Positions 35,499 to 45,507 of a stretch of 64,000 bases of DNA are shown one piece after another. Below the pieces are notes generated by a model that was given only the letters and a program-made list of their open reading frames with translations, was not told where the DNA came from and did not search any database. Both the position numbers and the translations under genes were made by a program. This DNA is from Phytopythium helicoides. Its lineage: Eukaryota > Oomycota > Peronosporomycetes > Pythiales > Pythiaceae. The stretch covers positions 496,001 through 560,000 of the forward strand of contig JANFNE010000031.1 of NCBI GenBank assembly GCA_024867545.1, in the 5' to 3' direction. Positions within the stretch are counted from its first letter, which is position 1; each line of letters starts with the position of its first letter.

Positions 35499-37001
35499 TC
35501 ACAAAGCACATACGGTACTGAACCCCTCGTCCTCAGTTACGACGCGGCGCTTTTTCATTGGGCGTGGCCGGTAGCAAGAGTTCCGAACAGCTCTCAGAAG
35601 TACGTCTCCGCGTCGAGACAATTCCTCCAACGTATCCTCCAGATCCATCCGAGACACACGCAAGGAACTGCTGTGAAGCTTGTGCAAGCAGCAACGAGTC
35701 ACCACCACACCACCGCCGCCAACACAACTCTGCGAACCTGAAACAGAAGCCGAAACAGAGCTCGAACACTTCTTACCAGGCGCCAATGAACGCTTCAACG
35801 ACCGTACTGTGAACACCGATGTCAAGTCCTGACGAAGATTCCTCCCAGGCGTGTACCCGTACGAGTCGTCCTTGTCGACGGAGCGAACCACAATCACACC
35901 CAGCGCGCGACCATCGCCGAACTCGTCCTCGCGCTCCTCAAACGACTCGAATGTCACCTCGTTCGACTGCACTTGGTATCCGGTCGGCGTCGAACGAAGC
36001 AAGTGGTGCTGAACGATGCTGTCGTCACTGTCCTTGTTATCAACTCGGACCACCTCCTCACAGACCGTGACATCCCCCGTCTTCTCCGACATCAACACCT
36101 CGAGACGACCCAAAAAGTACTTGAGTTTCTCAAACACTTGACGGACATCCGACACGCCATCCAGTGGCATCGTCACGAACTTTTGCATGCAGTAGTGTCC
36201 AGACGGAGAGACGTAGCTGTGTGTTTCGGTGGATGGAATGGCGAGGTCTATGTGTTGGATGCGTGCTTGTGTGTGTAGCTTAGCGTTTCGGATGAGAGTA
36301 GTCTTGAAGTTGCGTAGTGTGTCGATTCTGGCTTCACGGTCCGCTTCCAAATGGAGGAACGAGTCCAGCAGCACCAACGAGTCCTGTTTTGTCGTGTACT
36401 GCGTAACCGCAGAGTGCGCCTTGAGCATATCAGCTTCCTGCTTTCGAGCTGTATCTCGAAGACCTTCGTTAATGAGCTGCTGCTTCGCGATCGAGTTGAC
36501 CTGGTTCGTGGCGGTCGCCGCCTGCTGCTGGAGGTGGTCAATATACGCCTTGAGCAGCGGGATCTCCGCCAGTAGTTCCTGAATCTCCGTCTTTCTCGCC
36601 GTGTACGTGCGCGTCTTGCCACACGAGTCCAGCGTCGACGCCGTTCGCTTCGCTCCAACCACGCGAGGGGCCGAGCACCCCTCCAGCACCACCAACCCCG
36701 TCTTCTCAACCGACTGCGGGCTCTCCTGCTGCTTCTTCAGCCTCGGCGCGTCCCACGTGAGCACCTCACAGCCCGGAGAGCTCGGCTCCTCCTCCACCAC
36801 GAGCGGGTCCGACGCGTCGATGAACTGCAGCAGCGCGGCCATGTCGCGGTCGTCCACGCTGCACGCGAGCTCCACGGGGTCCACGAGCAGCGGGACGGTC
36901 GAGCCGCGCGCACTCGAGCGCTTGTAGCGCGCTCCAGGCCGCTCGAACGGCGTCGAGCCGCCCGCCAGGTGGCGGAAGCGGCTGCGGTCGATCACGTGCA
37001 T
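35499..37001 (-). CDS. Intronless coiled-coil family gene V-1 (500 aa)
   Basis: One continuous frame; ATG at 37001 (MHVIDRSRFRHLAGG) is preferred, though the frame is open to 37313. The N-terminal part is acidic and ends KTRTYTARK at the usual exon 1 boundary. The coiled coil TEIQELLAEIPLLKAYIDHL through SAVTQYT is exactly 66 residues, the length of the middle exon elsewhere, and joins directly to TKQDSLVLLDSFLHLEADRE. Both conserved introns are therefore absent with no residues gained or lost. The C-terminal domain has GVSDVRQVFEKLKYFL, KTGDVTVCEE, the YGYTPGRNLRQDLTSVFTV block and a Ser-rich loop (SSSVSASVSGSQS). About 770 bp (35599-36370) are nearly identical to V-2. A CTTGG pentamer repeat lies upstream at about 37167-37190. 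Confidence 0.82.
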   Translation of the reverse strand: MHVIDRSRFRHLAGGSTPFERPGARYKRSSARGSTVPLLVDPVELACSVDDRDMAALLQFIDASDPLVVEEEPSSPGCEVLTWDAPRLKKQQESPQSVEKTGLVVLEGCSAPRVVGAKRTASTLDSCGKTRTYTARKTEIQELLAEIPLLKAYIDHLQQQAATATNQVNSIAKQQLINEGLRDTARKQEADMLKAHSAVTQYTTKQDSLVLLDSFLHLEADREARIDTLRNFKTTLIRNAKLHTQARIQHIDLAIPSTETHSYVSPSGHYCMQKFVTMPLDGVSDVRQVFEKLKYFLGRLEVLMSEKTGDVTVCEEVVRVDNKDSDDSIVQHHLLRSTPTGYQVQSNEVTFESFEEREDEFGDGRALGVIVVRSVDKDDSYGYTPGRNLRQDLTSVFTVRSLKRSLAPGKKCSSSVSASVSGSQSCVGGGGVVVTRCCLHKLHSSSLRVSRMDLEDTLEELSRRGDVLLRAVRNSCYRPRPMKKRRVVTEDEGFSTVCAL

Positions 37002-37433
37002 CTTCTCGACTTTTCTCGGCCTGTAGGCGTCGATCGAGGACGGGAGAGGGCTCGTTGGAACGCGGAGAGGCAGCAGATCAGCGAGGTGAGGACGGCGAGG
37101 CGCTGGCGGCGCTCGGGGCGGCGGGGGAGGCGCGTGAAGGCGGGCGAGGCGGCCGACTCGACCGCTGGGCTTGGCTTGGCTTGGCTTGGCTGGGACAATC
37201 GGGAAATGGGGCGCAAAGACACGAGTTATTACCTGACAACGCAGGTCGAGATTTGATTGGTAGAAATGGAGGAAGAGGGGTGCGATTGGCTGAAATGCCG
37301 AGTTGAAGCGCACTTCAACATCGAGTGGTGATGGCTTGCTACTCTAGACGGCAGCAGAGCTCTGGGAGCAGGAGATTGGCGAGAAGAAGTTGAAGGGGCT
37401 TTGTATAGTCGCGACAGCGATTTCACACGCAGC

Positions 37434-38978
37434 TCACTTGCAACTAGGAGAAGGATCCAGAGACCGACGGACGGACTTCAACAGCACGTCTCCGCGTCGA
37501 GACAATTCCTCCAACGTATCCTCCAGATCCATCCGAGACACACGCAAGGAACTGCTGTGAAGCTTGTGCAAGCAGCAACGAGTCACCACCACACCACCGC
37601 CGCCAACACAACTCTGCGAACCTGAAACAGAAGCCGAAACAGAGCTCGAACACTTCTTACCAGGCGCCAATGAACGCTTCAACGACCGTACTGTGAACAC
37701 CGATGTCAAGTCCTGACGAAGATTCCTCCCAGGCGTGTACCCGTACGAGTCGTCCTTGTCGACGGAGCGAACCACAATCACACCCAGCGCGCGACCATCG
37801 CCGAACTCGTCCTCGCGCTCCTCAAACGACTCGAATGTCACCTCGTTCGACTGCACTTGGTATCCGGTCGGCGTCGAACGAAGCAAGTGGTGCTGAACGA
37901 TGCTGTCGTCACTGTCCTTGTTATCAACTCGGACCACCTCCTCACAGACCGTGACATCCCCCGTCTTCTCCGACATCAACACCTCGAGACGACCCAAAAA
38001 GTACTTGAGTTTCTCAAACACTTGACGGACATCCGACACGCCGTCCAATGGCATCGTCACGAACTTTTGCATGCAGTAGTGTCCAGACGGTGAGACGTAG
38101 CTGTGTGTTTCGGTGGATGGAATGGCGAGGTCTATGTGTTGGATGCGTGCTTGTGTGTGTAGTTTAGCGTTTCGGATGAGAGTAGTCTTGAAGTTGCGTA
38201 GTGTGTCGATTCTGGCTTCACGGTCCGCTTCCAAATGGAGGAACGAGTCGAACAACACAAAATTGTCTTCATGGAGCTGCTGGCGGTCGAGAAATCATTG
38301 AGAATGACGCTGTGGAAGATAATGGAAGGATTGATAGCGTACGTACCGACAATTGTGTGCTTGCCGACTTCACAACAGCCAACAATACTGCCTGGTTTCG
38401 AGCTGTAGTGCGAAGGCTAGAGTTGATAAGCCGCAGCTTGTCAGTAGAGCTGGCTTTATTGTTCACTCGTGCAGCGTAGAGTTTCAGATACTCGACATAC
38501 GACTCCAGCACTGGAATTTGATTGCGCAGAGATCTGATCTCATTCTGTTTGCCGAGATTGCTGAGAGTTAGTTATGCTTAGCGTAATTTTTGCCCAAGCA
38601 ACTACAGTGGCTCACCTTGCGTGCTGTGTATGTTCGCACTCTGATTGCATTGTCAGCATCCTGGCAAACTTTACGAGTTGATTGCTTCTTCCTAGTCAAG
38701 TCTCTTTTTCGCGGAGTTGTTATATTCGAGCTTCCGATTGCTTTCGACCCCACTCTCGACGCGCAACCAAACCCAGATAGACCGCGTGTTTTGGACTTTA
38801 ACGACTGCGGCAGCTCAAATCCCGGGGATGCTGACGCCAGCTCGTCATGGTCACGCTCACTGGTGGAATCGGCCAGGTCCAACAAATCTGCAAGATCGTG
38901 GCTGCCAGTGCTCCAAACAAGCTCGTCGTCTGGTGAATCGCCAGAAGTACAACAAAAGTCACCTAGTGGATTGTTCAT
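37434..38978 (-). CDS. Coiled-coil family gene V-2 (three exons, 468 aa)
   Basis: Exons are 38978-38616 (121 codons), 38544-38347 (66 codons) and 38279-37434 (281 residues plus stop). Introns 38615-38545 (71 nt) and 38346-38280 (67 nt) are GT..AG, phase 0. Exon 1 starts MNNPLGDFCCTSGDSPDDEL, has a basic RKRDLTRKKQSTRK stretch (possible nuclear signal) and ends RVRTYTARK. Exon 2 starts NEIRSLRNQIPVLESYVEYL. Exon 3 starts QLHEDNFVLFDSFLHLEADR and is then almost identical to V-1, offset 1,884 bp, until the last dozen codons. N-terminus and coiled coil are unlike V-1, so the shared exon reflects conversion or exon replacement. The gene is divergent from IV-3 with 512 bp between starts. Confidence 0.82.
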
Positions 38979-39416
38979 GATCGATGGGAGGCTCTGCTTG
39001 GAGAAATGAAAGTGCGGGTGGCGTATATTGAGTCTAAACCGATCAGGCAGCCAAAGATTTTTTGGTCAGGCACCCCACCCGTTCAGGAGAGCTGAAACCG
39101 ACTTGGAAAAGACGAACGGCGACGGGTCGAGATGTTTCGAATTGATCGTAACAAAACAAAGATACTCGACGTTTTGCAGAGCACTTTGCGCAACAGGTCG
39201 AGATGATCGAATTGGTTTGAATGTCGTTTTGCCGCGTCCTGCCATGAAGATCAGGTGAACTTGCATGCGATCTGAATGCAACGCTCACACAAGGCTGAGG
39301 TGACATCGTAAAGTACAAACGGATTCTCATTGGAGGATAAATAATCGATCATCCATTTGATTTGTTGAAAATGTGATCTCCTCACAAAGCACATTTTTGT
39401 GCTCCGTCCACACAAA

Positions 39417-39426
39417 CTCAGCTGAG
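39417..39426. promoter_or_regulatory. CTCAGCTGAG palindrome upstream of IV-3
   Basis: Perfect 10-bp palindrome 65-74 bp upstream of the IV-3 start, followed by ACCGAACCCATT and preceded about 25 bp away by a TTTTTGTGC stretch. The same order recurs at IV-4 and, more loosely, at the IV-1/IV-2 pseudogenes. Confidence 0.5.
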
Positions 39427-39490
39427 ACCGAACCCATTCTCAAACCTGCACGCAAAGGCGAGCAACTCGTGTGAACGAAGCGATCAGTCG

Positions 39491-40635
39491 ATGGTGGCGG
39501 CGACTTCCAAGCGCGTGGCGTCGTACAAGAAGCGACGACAGGAGGCGCAGGCGCTCCAGACCCAAGCGAAGGCGCTGGAGGCGCAGCTGTCGGTGCTTCG
39601 GAGGCGTCTGGGAGCCATCGACGAAGTGGACGAGGCACTCCAGAGCGCGGAGCAGCAAAACGAGAAGTTGAGATTGGCGATCGCAGCGCAGCAGCTGGCG
39701 CTCGCGAGCACCCAGTCGCTCATGCTGCAGTGCGTGGTGAGAGCTGAGAGATGAGTCACTCGCGGGTTTTCACGACGTCTCTGACGACATTTGACAACCT
39801 AACAACCCAACAGGAACACCAGTACGGGAACCCCATGCTCGCTCACGTTCACCTCCCGATGGACCGAGAGAAGCGCCGAGAGGTGGTGATGAGGCTGAAA
39901 GACGAGCAATTTACACGAGTGAGGGAGTACATCAGTGCGAGGGGACAGCATCTGGACCTGAGCAAGCCGCACTTCTCGGAGGACAGGTTCCAGGACGCCG
40001 ATGGAGCTGCGTGTTGTCTTCGGTACGAGGTGGTGCAGTTTCCGTGTGTGAGGTCTGTCCAGCAGGTCTTCGATGCACTCGTGTTCTTGATGTTCAATAT
40101 GGAGATCAGCATCTCCGAGACGCTCGGAGACATTACGGTGCGAGATGACTACGACGCCAGCACGGATAGTGACGTCAAGATCTCCAACCACCGACTTATT
40201 TCGACGGACAAGAGTGGTGTCGCCGTTGAGATGAACGTGGTTTCGTTCGGACAGTGCTTTACTCGTGATGATCAGATGCCGCATGCTGTCGGGTCGGTGA
40301 TTTCAGTCGCTGAAGACGACTTGTACCCTTACAACCCTCTCGAGCGCGTTCGAAAGGACTTGGTGGCTGGGATCATGTTGTCTGAGTATCGGCGCAAGCG
40401 CAAAAGGACTACATCAAGTTTTGATGAAGATGAAGACGAGGTTGTCGTGGTGTTGCAACGTGCTGGTCTCGTTCGGCATCCACAGCCGCAGTTTGAGGTA
40501 CCCATCCAGGTGAAGAAAGAGCTCGAAGATGGCATCATCCGCTGGGGAGATGTGATGATGCCTACAATAAGGCAAATTCTGTATGGCACTCCGAGCGGAT
40601 CCGTCGCCAATCACGACAGAGATCTCACACGTTGA
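39491..40635 (+). CDS. Group IV family gene IV-3 (two exons, 355 aa)
   Basis: Exons are 39491-39736 (82 codons) and 39814-40635 (273 residues plus stop). The 77-nt intron is GTGAGA..CAACAG, phase 0. Exon 1 encodes a short basic start (KRVASYKKRRQEAQ) running into a coiled coil (LEAQLSVLRRRLGAIDEVDE), which is the most bZIP-like arrangement in the window. Exon 2 starts EHQYGNPMLAHVHLPMDREK and has SVQQVFDALVFLMFNMEIS, ETLGDITVRDDYDAS, LYPYNPLERVRKDLVAGI, a DEDEDEVVVVLQRAGLVRH block and IIRWGDVMMPTIRQIL. There is no acidic N-terminal exon as in groups I-III. It is nearly identical to IV-4, except for a diverged patch encoding VVSFGQCFTRDDQMPH. Confidence 0.82.
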
Positions 40636-42626
40636 TAGAACGCACTTCGTGCTTGAGTCTGGAGGCAGATATATTCGCATCGTACCATGGACCAGTCAAT
40701 TTCATTTGCGAGAAGCATCGAAGTGGCTTTGGTAGCAAGTTATGCCGTGAAATTGCTTCGACTATTTGAGCCACCTCACAAATCTGCAGAAGAATCTTCC
40801 TCAAGGTTTTGCTTTTTGGCGTGTGCCGCGTTTTCGTTGGTGATATTGATTCGCATCCCTTTTAGGAGTTATTGCCTTCTATTATATAATTCGTCGAGTG
40901 TTGTAACAGCGAGTTTATCGGAGGTTTTCCACAATTGTAAGCTGTCGCTTTAAAACGTAAACTACTGACTGTAGTAACAGGGTAAAATCCAAACTGTTGA
41001 GACCCATCCATCTTGGCCGCATGAGTGGGATGATTAAGCCAACTAAAAATGCCGCCCCAGGATGACTCAGTCAGCAGTGCAAACTTTATATTTTTTTAGA
41101 AAGTAAAGACTTCAAGCAGTTGGGTAACGATATTCTCTCGAAAGAAGCCTATACTTGGTGTGCGTTTATTTCTCGTGACTACGGGTTTGCTGTCGATTGC
41201 GAGGTCAAAAGAATTGATACCAAGGAATGCTGTGTAACCGATCGTTTTGCCTTTGGTGTCCAAAGGATACATTAATGAATCATCTTAGTGAAACGGTGAT
41301 CTTTCGGCAAAGTTGGTGCCACAAAGTAGCGGAGTACACGAAGAGTCGATAGGAATTAGCGGCGCACCCTAGTTTCAAAACCAGCTTCGTTCCCAGCACT
41401 GCCTTGGCGTGCCGCGTAGAGAACTTATACGTGTTAAATAAAGTTTGTGCGTTACTCTGAAACGAAACTTCACCGTTGATTCGTGATTTGGGTTTCAAGA
41501 ATTACAGTAATGAAGATCAAACTCATGTTGAACTTTACTACACGCAACGATGTTGCTGCACACGTTCAGGCTGATATCATGGTCTGAAACTATGGAAAAC
41601 TTCAAGTCTGCCTAGTCTAATAATCTATCATTCACGTAGAAAGACACTTCGACTCCTTACAAAACGTGTCTTTCCTAGCTGGAATCTTAGCCTCCGCGGC
41701 TGTACGTAAATGCTCAGGCATGTACTTTGTTAGTGAGGATGATGTTTGGCCACAAACTAGCTGTTTTCGTCGGCGATCCATGCATTGACAGTGTGTCGTC
41801 GAAAAGATGGATGTTGCCTGTGCGCTTTCGCGCCAGGATAATTTAGTGCTGGTCATGTGTATAGGACCAGTCATATTCTTGCTTTCTGACCAGCACGAGA
41901 ATGAAAGAAACATTACAGTACATGTATGCTGCTAGTCGAAAACCGACTCTCTCTGTTGCCCTGGACTTTCTATCCAGGGCAACAGTGAGATCAATCATGC
42001 AGATTTCGTACACATTGCTGCCAAATAGCTACTTCCGCCCAATGACCACGCCAATGTTTTTCTGCCTGCGGTGGAAACTATCTCTGATATCGATGGGGAG
42101 TTATACAATGGTGGTGCTTTGCAGGCTCAAGTACTGTAAGACGCAATTGCCAGTGAGCATCAGTGTATCCATCAACGAATCCAAACCCATCTGTCTGCCC
42201 CCAACATGAGCCAGAGATAGCACTGATACACAACAAGCTCAGTCAAAGCCGAGCACATTTGTACAGCAATGACAGCCAATCATTCTTGATGGTCTGTGCA
42301 GTGTCTGCTGTCACCACTTGTTGAGTCTCGGTGAAGCACGTCAGCTACATGATGTAGTTTCATGGATTACGTGTCTACCGGAAAAGCCATGATCCATCGA
42401 TACAGTACTATCTGTAACCGGTACCGTACTTTCGATCACTTGGATTACTCTGTAGAACGGAGCACCAAGCAAGAATTGCTAGACATGGCGGAAAAAACTT
42501 CACGGGATCGTCTCCCGTGAAGTCTACACTACTGTACTAAACAAGTCGATGAGACGCATCGTGAACTAGGCGGGGTCAGTTTGAAACCCACTCCCCACAT
42601 CCGACAAGTGCTGCATACCGCCACCG
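40636..42626. other. Spacer between IV-3 and II-3, diverged duplicate of 61378-63559
   Basis: The first 150 bp after the stop are nearly identical to those after IV-4. Later parts (about 41500-42600) match about 62300-63540 at lower identity, with many indels. An 88-codon frame at 40687-40953 shares its first part with 61429-61650 but then differs, so I do not call it a gene. An inverted repeat GTGCTGGTCA/TGACCAGCAC (41846-41855, 41887-41896) is kept in both copies. A 13-bp perfect hairpin lies at 41953-41985. Confidence 0.5.
41953..41985. repeat. Perfect 13-bp hairpin
   Basis: CTGTTGCCCTGGA (41953-41965) is followed by a 7-nt loop and the exact complement (41973-41985). The corresponding place in the duplicate block near 62790 lacks it. 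It could act as an RNA stem or be a chance fold-back; no T-run follows. Confidence 0.6.
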
Positions 42627-44127
42627 ATGGATGAACACTGGATGCCACCGACTTGGCTTGACGACCTGCTGAACGGCGTGCCTGTCGATATTGATACATC
42701 ACAGCTTGACATCGACGTCAAGGACGACAATGACAACCAGCGCATGGACCTGGAACCTGCGCAGCCATTTACTAATTGCGCTGACCACCTCGTCGCCATA
42801 ATGCAGCGACAAGAAGAATATGCAGCGAGCAGATTCGAGCTGGACAAGAGAGAAACGACCTCTCCAACAGCACCGATCCCTCAAATCAAGCCACACAACC
42901 AACCTCCATCCAAGTCGAACCAACTCCAGAACGTGCGAAGTGACACGTCGCGCAGGGTACGCGCCATTCACGCACCAACTCTGGTCAGCAGAGCTTGAGT
43001 GAATCGTTCAACGGAGTTGTCTGCCTGTAGATGGAGATTGCGCAGCTGAGGCTCGAGGTACCCAAGCTCCAAGCGTACGTTGAGTACCTGATGCAGAAAG
43101 CAGTGAGCCAGTCCGATGAGTATTCTTCTCTTCACAAGCGCCAGCTCATCAACGACAAACTACGAGAATTGACACGACTTCAACAGCTATGGATCACTCG
43201 TGGTCTATCTGTCGCAGCCCACATGGCGGTACGTGGGTGATGGTTGGTTGTCTGTAGTTTGCTTCGATGCGACCAATATCTGAATGGTGCGTCGTTGCTT
43301 ACGGTACTTCCACTCGTGTTCAGCCGCAGAGCTCGGCGCCTCTTCTCAACTACAATATCCACTTGCCACGAGAGATACCCGATCGAGTGAGGACCCTGTG
43401 CGATTTGAGTGCTGTCATCTTGCGCGATGGACGAGAGATTCTCCGCGAAAGAATGCACTTCTTGAGTGGTAGCTTACTTCCATGCAACGAAGTGTCGTCG
43501 TCCACTACTGCCGAGGGAGACATGTGCACATCTGTGTTTGCGGCAACTCCAATCGAAGGCGCGACGAATGTCAAGCAAGTCTTGGACGCACTTTGGTTGG
43601 TGCTGACCTCAGACATGGATTTGGTGTGTCAGAAGACGACGGGGCCGCGTTCGATGATAGAAGCTGTGGATGTACACCCGGACTTGGATCGAAGTGGAAT
43701 CGCTCACCGCTTGGGGATGAGATGGTCACCGACGGGAGTCGTCACGGAGTTCAACGGCGTTCTGTTCTGCGAGTATCAAGCTGGTACGGAATCGAGTGGA
43801 CAAATCGACAAACAAGCACAAGCAACGATCGTCATCTATCCTGTTGAAGATGACAAGTTGCATTCATATACGTCTGGTCGGATGCGCTTGGATGCGACGA
43901 GTGTGATCAGCATTCACCATCAAAAGTACGCTCAAGGACACGAGGCTAGCTCTCATGGCGGCAGTGTCAACACCGAAGGCGTTGTGGTTGTGAGAACTAC
44001 CTTTGTCAAGCTTCATCGTGGTGGGGTGTCAATATCTGCATCGGAGCTGCGGAGGGAGATGAACTTCGCGGTGTCCAAGGGTCCCGCTGTTCTTGAGGCA
44101 GTTATGGCGTTATTGTCTCGTCGATAG
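42627..44127 (+). CDS. Coiled-coil family gene II-3 (three exons, 443 aa)
   Basis: Exons are 42627-42956 (110 codons), 43031-43228 (66 codons) and 43324-44127 (267 residues plus stop). Introns 42957-43030 (74 nt) and 43229-43323 (95 nt) are GT..AG, phase 0. Exon 1 starts MDEHWMPPTWLDDLLNGV and ends VRSDTSRR. Exon 2 is MEIAQLRLEVPKLQAYVEYL. Exon 3 starts PQSSAPLLNYNIHLP and carries EGATNVKQVLDALWLVLTS, LHSYTSGRMRLDATSVISI and FVKLHRGGVSISASELRREM. Exon 3 is nearly identical to that of II-4 while exons 1 are clearly different. The retrotransposon inserted 243 bp after its stop codon. Function unknown. Confidence 0.8.
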
Positions 44128-44369
44128 GATCGTCATATCGAGGACCCGCAGGGTGACGGGGTTCTAGCCGGTGTACCGCGGTCAAGCGAGGCTATACGAA
44201 CGGATGATATCTCTTTTCTCCTTACAGATACAGTGCAACATATTCCTAAACTACAGTACTGAGCTGTCGGTTGGATCGACAGGGTGAGTTCGAGTTTTCT
44301 AGTGTAGGCTGTTTGTCGCAAAGAAGACTGATGCTTGCTTAGTCTCTGTGTATTCCACGAACGCAGTCA

Positions 44370-44374
44370 CCTCC
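44370..44374. repeat. Target site duplication, left (CCTCC)
   Basis: CCTCC directly precedes the 5' LTR and is repeated at 50683-50687 after the 3' LTR. A 5-bp duplication is usual for Ty3/gypsy integration. Confidence 0.9.
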
Positions 44375-44750
44375 TGTGACGGAAGCACACTCCCGTCGCA
44401 GCTGCTAGGCGACATTGTCGCACTGCAGCCAGCACTTTTGTATAGCCATCACTATACTATACAAGTCTAAGAGAAAACAGATTTATCTAGGGTTTTCTAT
44501 AGGATAGTGGATGGTAGGTGATTGCACTGTCGCGCAACGCGGAGGGATGACCCGCCAACAGTGCAGTCACAAGGAGATATTAGGCAGGGCGATATCTGAG
44601 CACGAATGAGTGGCTCTGAGAGCGCGTAGGAAGCATAACTGGCCCTGGCCGATCAATCTCACTTCTCCTTTTGCCTCAAGCCTCGCAACGCCTCTTCCCC
44701 CGCCTTAGTGACTAGGTCACTGTCCAGCTCAGTACTCCTCCTCCGTGACA
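44375..44750 (+). repeat. 5' LTR (376 bp)
   Basis: Begins TGTGACGGAAGC and ends CCTCCGTGACA. A TATACTATACAAG stretch at about 44454-44466 could serve as a TATA-like promoter element. I found no mismatch to the 3' LTR on reading. Confidence 0.95.
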
Positions 44751-44780
44751 TAGTAGCGCTCGTCGGTCCGTCCAAGCCTC

Positions 44781-44886
44781 GATCTGCCTGAGAGTGGCCA
44801 CATAGTGGGAAGCTCAGACGGCAGTGTCAAGTCTGCGATCTGCTGGAGTGGCCACATCGTGGGAAGCTCCATATAGCAGTGTCAAG
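44781..44886 (+). repeat. Tandem 50-bp direct repeat in the retrotransposon leader
   Basis: Copies at 44781-44831 and 44837-44886 share GATCTGC, GAGTGGCCACAT, GTGGGAAGCTC and GCAGTGTCAAG in the same order with a few substitutions. It lies between the LTR and the first open frame, where packaging or dimerisation signals are usually found. That role is inference. Confidence 0.75.
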
Positions 44887-45139
44887 GGGTATTTGCCTGG
44901 GTTGCCTTTTAGCACGAACTTTTACGTTCGGTGGCTAGTGGTGTGGTTGCGCTCTCGTAGTGGCATACACAATCGGAACTCCTTCGTTGGGTCTGTGGTT
45001 TAGTGCTTCCTTCGGGCTTTGCCTTGTTGGATCCCTGTCCCGCCATCGGAAACACGGAGAATAACATCCGGTTATTGCCTATCGAAAGTCGCTTGATCTA
45101 CACTCGTTGCTACTGATCTGTTTAAGCGTGTTCCATTGC

Positions 45140-45436
45140 ATGGGTAAGCGCAAGACGCGTGAACCCGAAGCACCTTTTGTCAATTCGACAGAGTCGTTGA
45201 CCGATCGTAGCGAAACGCTTGACAAGATCCGCAAGGACTTGTGGCTAACGACGGTCAAGCAGCTTAAGCTGGTGCAGCTCTTGCGGAACGAGATTCCGGA
45301 CTGCAAAAACTCTGACGCTCGTAACGTCGTTCACGACACTTCAGAGCTGTTGAAGCGACGAATCGAGCAAGCGCAATCCATCCTGGAGGCTTCATTCGAC
45401 CACAGCATTCAGCTGTATAAGAAGCGTAGGCATTAG
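45140..45436 (+). CDS. Small accessory open frame upstream of gag-pol (98 aa)
   Basis: Starts MGKRKTREPEAPF; an in-frame ATG at 45107 would add 11 hydrophobic residues. It is highly charged, predicted mostly helical (DKIRKDLWLTTVKQLKLVQL), and ends in a basic YKKRRH. It stops 71 nt before the gag-pol start and is in a different frame. No known domain recognised. It could be an extra retrotransposon protein, a separate gag piece, or a non-coding chance frame. Confidence 0.45.
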   Translation: MGKRKTREPEAPFVNSTESLTDRSETLDKIRKDLWLTTVKQLKLVQLLRNEIPDCKNSDARNVVHDTSELLKRRIEQAQSILEASFDHSIQLYKKRRH

Positions 45437-45507
45437 AGCACTTTGTAATATCAAGTAGCTTTTAGCCTAGTTGATTGAATTTTTAGGTTACGGGTAGAGA
45501 AGTCCAG

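Noticed and set aside
37001..37313. 104 extra N-terminal codons of V-1 upstream of 37001
   Set aside because: Pro-rich low complexity across the CTTGG repeat; the ATG at 37001 gives a family-like N-terminus, so the extension is more likely 5' UTR, though not excluded.
40687..40953. 88-codon frame after IV-3 with a partial match after IV-4
   Set aside because: The shared part is simply the conserved 3' flank; the two frames differ in length and sequence afterwards, so no common protein is supported.
43267..43323. Start of II-3's last exon at the ATG 43267
   Set aside because: That ATG lies within intron 2; the GT..AG pair at 43229-43323 reproduces the junction seen in all group II genes.
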